Shown one piece after another: positions 15,101 through 27,100 of a stretch of 64,000 bases of DNA. Within the stretch, counting starts at the first letter, position 1. Every line of letters begins with the position of its first letter. The notes under the pieces were generated by a model that worked only from the letters and a program-made list of their open reading frames with translations, was not told the DNA's origin and did no database searches. Source of the stretch: Membranipora membranacea. Its lineage: Eukaryota; Bryozoa; Gymnolaemata; Cheilostomatida; Membraniporidae. The position numbers and the translations under genes were made by a program. The stretch spans positions 3,412,001-3,476,000 of the forward strand of contig OU612065.1 in NCBI GenBank assembly GCA_914767715.1, read 5' to 3'.

Positions 15101-18100
15101 CCCAGTCGATGAGAACCCATATAAGATAGTTGTGAAGTTTGTGAAGGAAGATCCTGATCAACCAGTCAATGCTGATGTGTCTATACTCGGATGCTTTGAG
15201 CTTTGTAAGTGGGGCTGTTATGTTCTATATTAAAATGTTGCTACTTAAATTACAATCAGTGTAAATGATTTTTTCATAATGGAAATTCTGGCATAAATAC
15301 TCTGCACACAAAATCTTATTGAGAATTCATATACCCTGTCTCTTTTCTCAATGAGCACCGAAATATTTTGACCTACTATGCCATCAAACCAGGGTGTCCC
15401 GATCAAGCTGAACCTAACACAGATTAAATAGATAACTCTCGATCTCTTCACCCCAGGCATTTTAATCTAGAAGATTAGTCCTTTTTAGACAGTAAACACC
15501 AGATACTTAATCGACGATACTGTCAACAGTTACCAAAGTGACACACTTAAACAGCACCCCTTCATGATGTCCATGCTACTAAAAACTTGTTTGGTGAATA
15601 TTGGTTCGACACATACCGCATGTGTTTTTATAATGTTGTGTTTTGCTTGTAGTACCCACAACAACCACTGTGGCACCTACCTCACCAAGAACAACAAGAA
15701 CAACTTCTGAGGGTGAAATTGTGACCACAACCACCCCTGGACAGCCAACAACTACAACACCTGGTGAGGTGTGTGAGAAAATTCTCGGCATGGATGATCC
15801 TCAGCTGGTTCCTGATAGATTCATTGAGGTTAGTGTCACCGTCATTTGTTTGAAAATCATAGTTCGTTATTGTGATTTTGACTGCTATGCTAGTATATAG
15901 TGTATGTACTGCATTTTATTATTGTTTTGAAAATCAACCTGAGGATTTTTATTCCTGAAACAAGGCTAAAAAAGTTATTTTTCAGGATTAAAATATCTTA
16001 GTTTTCAATTAACAAAGGAGGAGTAATAACAAGTAGTAAAATTGACAATTTGAATAGGAGAGGTATACACCCGAGGGTGCTGGGGGCTGGAACAATCAAC
16101 AATGAAAGCTCCCCCAGTGGGGCTCGAACCCACAACTCCTGCGGCACTAATCACCTGGCAGTGAATAGCAAGCGCGCTAACCGATTGCGCCATCTCACTA
16201 TCCCCAAAAGAGAATGGGTCGATGGCGCTAATTAGATAGCCCGCTATTCACTACTCGGAGTTGTGTTCTCTCATCCCACAGCACATTCCAATCCACCATT
16301 GCCACCCTATGAAACACAGCGTATGTGTTAGGGTTATTGGCCTTACATGGCCCATTGCTGGGACCCCTTGTAGTAGGTTTAGCTGTCTTTCCAGCTTGTC
16401 AGCATGTCTTTCCATGCTGTCACATGTCTTTCCATGAGTCAGTCAGTAGACAGGTACATAGGAGAGGTATACACCCGAGGGTGCTGGGGGCTGGAACAAT
16501 CAACAATAAAGCTGATTGAATGACAAGAGCGATGGCAAATGACTGACTGACGCATACATATATACATAAAATTCTGATTCTGAATAGCTTTCATATACTA
16601 CTAATAAGATAAACAATACAGATTTAGACCCAAAAGTTTCTGCAAATATATCCAGGGCACACAGCCTTCAAGACGGCTAGCTTTATATAGTGTCTGTCTC
16701 ATCACTGCAAAATATCCGACACAGAGGGTGAACCAATAGCTAACAGGTCACAGAATCTTGTTTCCTAACTTTAAAGTTAGCATCAATAATAATGATGGAT
16801 TGTAGGAGACAGCCAGGTTGGCAATGGCATAGGTTTGGTAGTTATAACTGTGTAGGCAAAATGATCATGTACTGACACTTTTTGATCATCTTCGATTTTG
16901 CACCTCAAACATATCAAAACAAAACATTGTAGGTGACTTCTGGTGATAAGAGTAACATCAGACCAGAGTCTGCTCAACCTTGGGTACCAGATGAGATGGC
17001 TCCAACTGTCAGTGTGGTTATCTCAGAGGATCCTGATGAACCAACATATCTGGAGGCAGTAAAACTTACCACTTTAGAGAATGTGGATGAAGTTCAAATT
17101 AGAATTGTCAGGACATTCAATGGTCCTGAAGAGGTCGTTGAAACAGACACTGTGAGTTTTTTTGCGTGATCTTTATAGAAATGAAATACCCAAGCGACAA
17201 AACAAAATTTTTCCAGATCCAGCAATCATAGCACCATGCCTGGCTCTTGATAGCAAAAATTTATCACACTGAAATACTAACCAATGTACCTTGTGCCTTG
17301 TACCTTGTGAGGTTAACTCTGATTATCACATTCAGTAACCACATTTTTACACAAAAGATTTGCATATTTCAGGATCCAGCTCCTGAGAAAGAATATACTG
17401 TTGATGAGCCAGCTTTCAAAGTGATAGTGTTCTTCATTAGGCCTGAGGATTCACCGACACCTGTGGAAGCACAGCTGAATTTGTTGGGTTGTTTCAAACC
17501 TGTACCTGTAACCACAACAGGAGCTGAGGGAACAACTCCAGCTGAGGGAACAACTCCGACTGAAGGTACAACTTCAGCTGAAGGTACAACTCCAGCAGGA
17601 GAAACTACAACAGTCTCAGGCACTACACCATGTCCCATAGTAGAGGGTATGGATGAGCCTCAGTTTATACCTGATGATTGGATTACAGTTTCATCCGGTT
17701 CTCCTGAAGATATCAGACCTGATTCAGAGAACCCCTGGACATCAGATCCTGAAGATCCAACTCCAATGATCACCATTGACTTGGATGAGACTCCTGAGCC
17801 AAATGAATATGTTGAGAGCATCACACTAGATAAGCTAGATAATGTAGAGAGTTATGTAGTTACTGTGTTCACTCAGAATGAAGAGCTACCCAGCGATCCT
17901 GTGACTCCTGAGGTTTGTACATATGTACTTTTGGCCTTTAAAGCCCATCTGCAGCCTGCAATATATTCGTAAAGAGTCAACTGAGCTGGTCTAGGGAATC
18001 GGCTTTCCACTCATTTCTACATCCGAAGAGATGTCTTACTTTTGAAGTTCCCGCCAACTACGAAATTTACAACAAAAGCAGTGGGGAATAAATATGCTTA

Positions 18101-21100
18101 TATGTGATATTGACTGATGCACGCCCTATGCATTGCAATGTAAACCATAGAATGAGATCCTGTCCGAAACATTCAGATTGATCAGCTGAAATGTCAACCC
18201 CAGAACCCATACTTTCACTTGGCCATTAAAATGCAGCCTGTGGCCATTCCAAATGCTAATTGGAATCTTTGCAAGAAATAGCTTGTCTATATACTTCTGG
18301 CCCTTCAGCTTTTGCTATTTTTTTCTCATGAATTTAATCACTTCAAAATGGTGGGAATCCAGTAAAGAGATCAAAGCATATTGACCCATACTGCCAAACA
18401 CTCAACAAATTTCTATGACTACTCATGTCATCAGAAACTATCAGCACGGCCAGTTCTCTCCAAAGTGCAACATGCAGCCAAGCAATCGCCTGTCTGTGGT
18501 ACAATGTTACCCTTATGGAAATGAATTATTTGAGGGAGCACCAAAAGGCTGAAAAAGAGTGATTTCGAAAGATCTCACACTAAGTTTTTTGTGATTACAG
18601 GACCCACAATCCATATTCCCTGTAGACGAGAAGACATTTAAGATAGTTGTGACTTTTACTAAAGAAGATCCAGATGAACCTGTAACTGCTGATCTGTCTC
18701 TACTTGGATGTTTCAAAACTCGTGAGTTTCATTTCTTGTTTCTTTTTCCCAAATATACCACTGAATATGCTAAGACGATAGCACTTCACACAACAAAACT
18801 AAATCCTCAAGGTCTGTTGTTGGTCCTTTTTTACCTTGATTGGTCCATAAAACTTCCCTGTCAGGATATATAGTTATGGATCTGCATTATATTATATTTA
18901 GACTAGTTTATTTATTTCATCTTATAGTGGCCGGAACCTCTGCAGTAGCTTGATGTTGACCAGTATGGATAACTTGATATTGCTTCCCTTGACTTGCAAA
19001 GCAAGATGAACTGTGCAATCATTGATAATTTCTGTTTTGTTTTCAGTACCAACAACACCAGCCAGTACAACACCAGGCACCCCAAGGACAACTTCAGAGG
19101 GTGAGATTCTAACAACTACAACACCTGGTGAAGTGTGTGAGACAGTTCTCGGTATGGATGATCCACAGCTGGTTCCTGATAGATTCATTGAGGTGACTAA
19201 CTCAGTAGTTTATGGTATAATTGAGGACTCATTGCTCGTTAGAATTTACGTCAGTTAACTGCCTCTACTTATTGCTCACATTTCTTGGACTTTCATGTGT
19301 GCATCAGATGGTTGGACCACAGATGATCTCAATATTTAACACTCAAATTAACAGCATATAGTTTCAGTAGTTTTCTAGTGTAAGAGTACAAAAAAGTGAA
19401 ACAGCAAAGAGACGCAGTTTATCTACAAGTTTTGATAGCAACAACAATAGCTGTCTGTAAATGTTTGGCTCAAGTTCTTTTTAACAAAGGATTTGCTATT
19501 TCCATCTTCTACACAGGTGACCTCAGGAGATAAGAGTGGTGTGCGTCCTGATTCGGATGTTCCCTGGATACCTGAGGGGTTGGCACCAGCTGTCAGCATT
19601 GTCCTATCAGAAGATCCAGAAGAACCAACTTACCTAGAATCAGTCAAAGTAACTTCTCTAGAGAATGTGGAACAAGTACAGATAAGAGTTGTCAGGACTT
19701 TCAACGGACCAGAAGATCTTGTTGAGTCTGACCAAGTAAGTTCATCAAATTTTTCTCTAATAGTTCTCTGTGATTGCTGTATTAGCTGTTGCTGTAAAAG
19801 CTGAAGCGTATAGCAAAGCATAGATATACTAGCCTAATTTTGATGCAGCATGATGATACCCTAACCCACTCAATAATAATGTATAATAACACATTTACTT
19901 AAAGTGACAGTCCTACTAGGCCATGTCTGGTATGGTTTTAAAGATCTCAGGCTGAAAAGTCATTAGGGCATATGAAATAAAACAGCCTGTGAACCGAATT
20001 GCAGGAAAACGGCTGTAAAGTCTGAAATTTGGGATCATAGTGGATCATAGTGATTTATTGCCTCCCCCTGACCACTGTGATCCACTATGATCCTTGCTAA
20101 TAAATTTAAAAAAAACTAAATTGCTATTTTCCACTATTTTTATTTTTTTTCAATTTTTATTTGCCCTATGAACTCACATTAATTGATTTACTGGGGTAAT
20201 AAATTTACTTTTCTAATAGTACTGTCACTTTAAGTATAACTTTAATGTTCTGTTTTATAATTACAGGATCCAGCACCTGAAGAAGAGTACCCAGTTGGTG
20301 AGCCGGTGTTCAAACTTATTGTCACATTCTACAAACCTGGAGACTCCCCCAATCGTGTTGAAGCTCAGCTCAATCTGTTGGGCTGTTTTGAGCCTGTAAC
20401 AGAAACAACAACTGCAGCTGAGGGAACAACTCCAGCTGAAGGAACAACTCCAGCTGAGGGAACAACCCTAGGTGAGGGAACAACTCTAGGTGAGGGAACA
20501 ACAGGTGTAGAAGAAACTACTCCTGTACCGGGCACTACAACAACAGAGAAAATATGTCCCATAGTAGAGGGTATGGATGAGCCTCAGCGTATACCTGATG
20601 ACTGGATAACTGTCTCATCTGGTTCCCCTGAAGATATCAGACCTGATTCAGAGAATCCCTGGACATCTGATCCTGAGGATTCAGCTCCAGAAATAACCAT
20701 AGAACTTATTGACACTCCAGAACCATTTGAATACGTGGAGAGCATAACTCTGACTAAGTTGGACAATGTTGATACTTACGAAGTGACAGTTTTCTCTGAG
20801 GACAAAACAGAGACTAGTGCACCTGTGTCAGCTGAGGTATGTTCTTCTTCCTTGTTATTAACTAAAAATGATACAGGATTCATCTTTCTTTCAATACGAA
20901 GATACTGTAAAAGAAACAGAAAACTAAATTTGGAGGATTCCATATATCTTAATATAAACCAAAGTCCAAAACCAACTAAAGTGTGTTCCTTTAAACAAGT
21001 TAAAATCAGCTATTTAACCGAATTTATATTGCTAGCTCATTTACCTGCCAATCCTATCTGAGAATACTTAGGAATCCCGAATCAATAACAGAGTTCTCTT

Positions 21101-24100
21101 TTATTCAACCAGGAGCCGGAGTCATTATTCCCAGTCGATGAGAACCCATATAAGATAGTTGTGAAGTTTGTGAAGGAAGATCCTGATCAGCCAGTCACTG
21201 CTGATGTGTCTGTACTCGGATGCTTTGAGCTTTGTAAGTTAGTGACTCTAACATCGTCTAATAACATTTTGCAAGCTGCACAATATCATATTTTTGTGCA
21301 CTGCTCATTTTGTCGAGCTTCATTTCTTTGGTTTGTTTTGTTTCATCGGAAATAGAAAATATGGATATGAAGGATAATATGTATAAATTCCTAGGTGTCA
21401 TGGTATTGTTTTTTTAACCCAGTACCAACCACAACAACTGAGGCACCCACATCTCCAAAAACAACAAGAACAACTTCCGAAGGAGAAATTGTTACTACAA
21501 CCACCCCTGGACAACCAACAACTACAACACCTGGTGAAGTGTGTGAGAAAGTTCTCGGTATGGATGATCCACAGCTGGTTCCTGATAGATTTATTGAGGT
21601 AAGTGTCATCATCATTTATTAGAAGTGTTTTTAGATCGCTGTGTCAAGTTCAACAAGACTTATCAATAAAAAGAAGTGTTGGCTAAACTTGGTCTGGTCC
21701 AAAGTAATGCACTAAAAACATGAGACCTGAAAAAAAAGTCTTCAATCATATCAGAAGATTTTCCATCATTTTCTCTGACCAATTGCTGCTTTTACCCAGC
21801 TGCGAGTTTGTACATGATAATACACTTCTCTCATAAACTAGGTGACTTCTGGTGATCCGGCTAATATCAGACCAGAGTCTGCTGATCCTTGGGTACCAGA
21901 TGAGATGGCTCCAACTGTCAGTGTGGTTCTCTCAGAGAATCCTGATGAACCAACATATCTGGAGGCAGTGAAACTTACTACTTTACAGAATGTGGAAGAA
22001 GTTCAAATTAGAATTGTCAGGACATTCAATGGCCCTGAAGAGGTCGTTGTTACTGATAAAGTGAGTAGACTAATCAATCTACACTATATTCATACACAAG
22101 CAATACAAAGTAACAATATTCAAATAGTTCGTAGAACCAAGAAATATACTTCTTGGCACGCTGGGTTTCATGCATTTCCATTGTATCAAGCTTGTACAAT
22201 CTTCTGCATAATTATAGTATATGGGTCCTGAATCAAATAATGAATAACAAAATGATTCAGGGCTACTTATAATGCTGTTTCATGAAAGTAAGAAATAGGT
22301 GTTCGAGATCACTACCTGGAGAATATCTTGGATAATAATTATTACCCAGGGTTAAAAAAGGACGAGATGGTGGAGAATGGAAAAATACATTCATACAATA
22401 TCTCCTAGATTATAATATGACAATGGCATGTCAACTACAAATTATGTTAAAGTAGACAAACTTCCTGTTAATAGAACAGTAGAAAAGTTCTTTTTTTGAG
22501 AAAGGGAAACTATTATAATAATCAATTGGTTTATAGAACAAGCAATTTAACAATCTATTAATCTATAACTTCTACAATTCTGATTTCAGAATCCAACACC
22601 CGCCGAAGAATATCCTGTTGATGAGACTGCCTTCAAGGTTATAATCACCTTCTTCAGACCTGATGGATCACCTGATGCTGTGGAGGCACAACTCAATTTG
22701 TTGGGCTGTTTCAAACCTGTACCAGTAACCACAACAGGAGCTGAGGCTACAACAGGAGCTGAGGCTACAACAGGAGTTGAGGGTACAACTCTAGGTGAGG
22801 GAACAACTCAAGCTGAGGGAACAACTCCAGCCGAAGGAACAACTCCAGCTGAGGGAACAACTCCAGCTGGAGAAACTACAACTGTGTCAGGCACTACGCC
22901 ATGTCCCATTGTAGAGGGTATGGATGAGCCGCAGTTTATACCTGATGACTGGATAACAGTAACATCCGGTTTACCTGAAGATATCAGACCTGATTCAGAG
23001 AACCCCTGGACATCTTCTCCTGAGGATCCAACTCCAGTGATCACCATTGACTTGGACGAGACTCCTGAACCGTATGAATATGTTGAGAGCATCACACTTG
23101 ATAAGCTAGATAATGTAGAGAGTTATGTAGTAACTGTGTTCACTCAAAATGAGGAGCTGCCCAGCGATCCTGTTTCCCCTGAGGTTTGTGCTAATTGTGT
23201 GAGGTCTCATGTCTTCAGTGGCTATCCATTATAGTCTATGATCAAAATTTATTACAAATGCCACCTATTCGTGATGTTTGTTCATAAAGAACTTTCACGC
23301 TGTCACCAGATAACCATATCAGTTGCTGCCTAATGTGCATTAAACCCATAGAACAAAATCAGACAGTTTTTAGACTTAAGTCTACCCTAAACAAATCATC
23401 CAGGCATCCCGTCGCATCTTTAATCTTCAGAACCATCTGTCGTTATCAATAAACTCCGGTGTAATATATACAGAGTTCGCTGACCTGGTGACAAGGAAGA
23501 CATGTGATATCCCTTACTGAATTGTGGCTAATTCAAACCATTGGTTCCTTGACTGATTTTGCCTTGTGGCAGTTTTTGTTGTGTTTGCCAGGAGCCTGTT
23601 TTTCTATCACTTACAGGAGACAAGATATGCTTATATGAGTTTTCATTAGCGGTAACAGTCAACAGTCTACGAATCTTTTGCAGGGTCCAGAATCAACCTT
23701 CCCTGTTGATGAAAACCCGTATAAAATAACTGTCACTTTTGTGAAAGAAGATCCGGATGAACCAGTCATTGCCACTGTCTCCCTGCTAGGATGCTTCAAG
23801 ACTTGTGAGTTAGTTTTTTTTTGTCTACAAGCAGTGAACAAACCCTCGTAAGATGGAAGGTTTTTTCCGGAGCATACAGTATTATGTGCAGTGCTTAGCT
23901 GGAGTATCTCAGATTTTAATCGTGACGCTTCTTTGTTATACTTTTATGGGCATCATAAAAGTTCGATCTTTATCCGACGAATCCTTTGATAAGTTGGATT
24001 AAGGTTCCACAACCCAATGAACTGAGGGTCTGACACATAATATGTTAACCTTTCAGTGCCAACAACGCCCGCCAGTACAACACCCGGATCTACAAGAACA

Positions 24101-27100
24101 ACATCAGAGGGTGAGATACTGACAACTACTACACCCGGTGAAGTGTGTGAGACAGTTCTCGGTATGGATGATCCACAGCTTGTGCCTGATAGATTTATTG
24201 AGGTGAGGGAACATGCAGCATATGTGTTGTTAGCTGTTTTGCAATAGAGGTTTAATGTTGTTATAAAGAAGGCCAATTAAATTTTCTCTTTTGAATCTCA
24301 GCCACCAAACTTTTCCATTCATTTCGTTTTATTTCACTGAATCCCTGTTGATCGTTGAGAAATGGTAAAATTGCTGTTACTGATTAATCCTAAATGACTT
24401 GTAAAAATTTGGTAAAGAAAACCACATTTCAATGCTCAGAAGAAATGTTCAATGTAAATGTGCTTTCATTTAAAATACTGTTGCAGCACTCTGTACAACT
24501 GAAAAAATTGTAGATTAAAAATTGTAGGCAAAAGAAAAATGTCATATTCTTAGTTGAGCAATAAGTTTACCGCAAAATATAGTTCTTTGTTTCTATAAGA
24601 CTACGTACACAGACATATTTGTTATGCTTTTGGTTTTCTTTTTAAGGTAACTTCAGGAGATAAGAGTGGTGTGCGACCTGATTCTGATGTTCCCTGGAAC
24701 CCAGATGGTTTGGTACCAGCTGTCAGCATTGTCCTATCAGAAGATCCAGAGGACTCAACATACCTAGAATCAGTAAAAGTTACTTCTCTAGAGAATGTTG
24801 AACAAGTACAGATAAGAGTTGTCAGAACTTTCAACGGACCAGAAGAGCTTGTTGAGGCTGACCAAGTAAGTGCAAAAAATCAGCCTTCATGATCTTTTGA
24901 CTGTTACTATCCTTTTCTGTAACATGTTAATATAGGAAGTGAAGAGAAAGAGGGGAAACACTCGCTTTTGATAAATATAAATATGCAGACATATATATGC
25001 AGATATTTGGTTCAGTATTATCAATTATTACAGGACCCGGAACCTGAAACAGAATACCCAGTTGAAGAGCCGGTGTTCAAAGTAATTATCTTCTTCTACA
25101 AACCTGAGGATTCGACTGATCCAGTGAATGCCCAACTTGATTTATTGGGCTGTTTTGAGCCAGTACTGGAAACAACAACATCCGCTGAGGCAACAACTCC
25201 AGGTGGGCCTTCCACTTCTCCTGGAGCAGTAACTGGTACTACTGGTGAGGTGACTGCTACTTCAGGAGGTACAACCCCCGCTGAGACAACACCAGGTGTA
25301 GAAGAAACTACTCCTGTACCAGGTACTACAACCACAGAGAAAATATGTCCTATAGTGGAGGGTATGGATGAGCCTCAGCGTATACCTGATGACTGGATAA
25401 CAGTCTCATCTGGTTCTCCTGAAGATATCAGACCTGATTCAGAGAATCCCTGGGCGTCTGATCCTGAGGATCCAGCACCAGAAATCACCATAGAATTGAT
25501 CGACACTCCAGAGCCCTATGAATATGTTGAGAGTATCACACTTGATAAGCTAGATAATGTAGAGAGTTATGTAGTCACTGTGTTCACTCAAACTGAAGAG
25601 CTGCCCAGCGATCCTGTTTCTCCTGAGGTAAGTCTAAAGCTTCAGTCATCTGCTCCAGAATTTGGATTAGTTTTGTATCTCATACTCATTGCCGTCAGGT
25701 ACACATGCATAATGGACACCATGTTGTGTGCATAGGCAATATTTCTGTAGCTGGATGTGATTAAACACTCATGAGATCCATTGTAGGAGCCAGAGTCATT
25801 ATTCCCAGTCGATGAGAACCCATATAAGATAGTTGTGAGGTTTGTGAAGGAAGATCCTGATGAACCAGTAACTGCTGATGTGTCACTCCTCGGATGCTTT
25901 AAGCTCTGTAAGTTATATATTATGCTAGATTCAGTACATCGCCTCAAGTTAAAAATTGGCATTTGGTTTGGTAGTGAGAAAATAATTAGGTTACACCATA
26001 AACTTTCTAATAAACCTAGAAAGGACACTATATGCAGCTGAAGTGAGGGGCATAATTGTGGGTGACGTAACGACATTGGAAGGTGTAGTAAGCAATGATA
26101 CTATCCACAATCCAGGTTTTTTGTTCACAACTCAATCAATTTTGATCGGATTTTGAGTTTGAAAACTGCTTTACAATCAGCAGCATCTTCTTATCAACTC
26201 GATGTTTTTTGTTCTTCAAAAAGAATTTGTGCCTAAATTTGTATCAATTTCAAAGTCAAGATCCGATAAAAATTGATCTAATTATCAACAAAAAACCTGG
26301 CATATGAGCTGCAAGTCAATAATAACACCAATGCTACTACACCTTCCAATGTCGTTACGTCGCCCACAATTAAATGCCTCAGTGCCTCAATCCTAATGCT
26401 CCATAATATCAAGGAGTTTGAAAAAGGAGTGGAAACGGCCTCTCATTTCAAATTGTTGTTTGTCTCCACTGGTAACTGTCCTCTCTTTATTATCAGCAAA
26501 GCTTTTTCATGACCACAGCCAATCAGAGCAGAGACTGCAGAGAGTGACTTCCTGCCAAAAAGAAGTACAACTTGAGTTGCTGTAATAATTTTGATGAACT
26601 GTCCAATCAGCAAGAGCATAGTTGTGAAATCCCATTTATCAAGATGGGCTCTACCACAAATTTCCTAAAGTGTTTGAACCTCTTGAAAAGAAACTAAACT
26701 AAGTAGCAGAGAGATATAGATAGCACTCAGGTATAGTCCATGTTTCAAACTATAGTCTAGTTTTACCTGGGACTCCAAAGCCCTCTGCTACTCATATGGG
26801 AAGGGAAAGTTCAGCTGCAGACATGGCCATAAATTTGCCTCATAATTTGGTAATCAATGGCGGTTTTCATCAGTCAAACGTGGTATGTTATGCCTCCCAT
26901 TGTCACTTAGGTGTTAGAAAGGGCTTATTTAAGTACTTTCACTACTTTTATCTGGTCTAAGTTCCTCACATGGTTTTTAAACGGTGAATGAATGATTTAT
27001 TTTCAGCATCTCTATCCCCCATCAAACATTTGCATTGGAATTATAATTCAATACCCTGCAAAAGTGGTTACTATATTACTAGCTACCCTATAGGAATTTA

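Noticed and set aside
16054-16203. A functional tRNA gene
   Set aside because: Only the pol III A and B boxes fit; the acceptor, anticodon and D arms do not pair, and the sequence continues into a SINE-like tail.
18901-18960. Possible extra E1 acceptor and exon before unit 9
   Set aside because: An AG followed by tggccggaacc resembles no E1 or E4 sequence beyond a few bases and has no linker coding potential.
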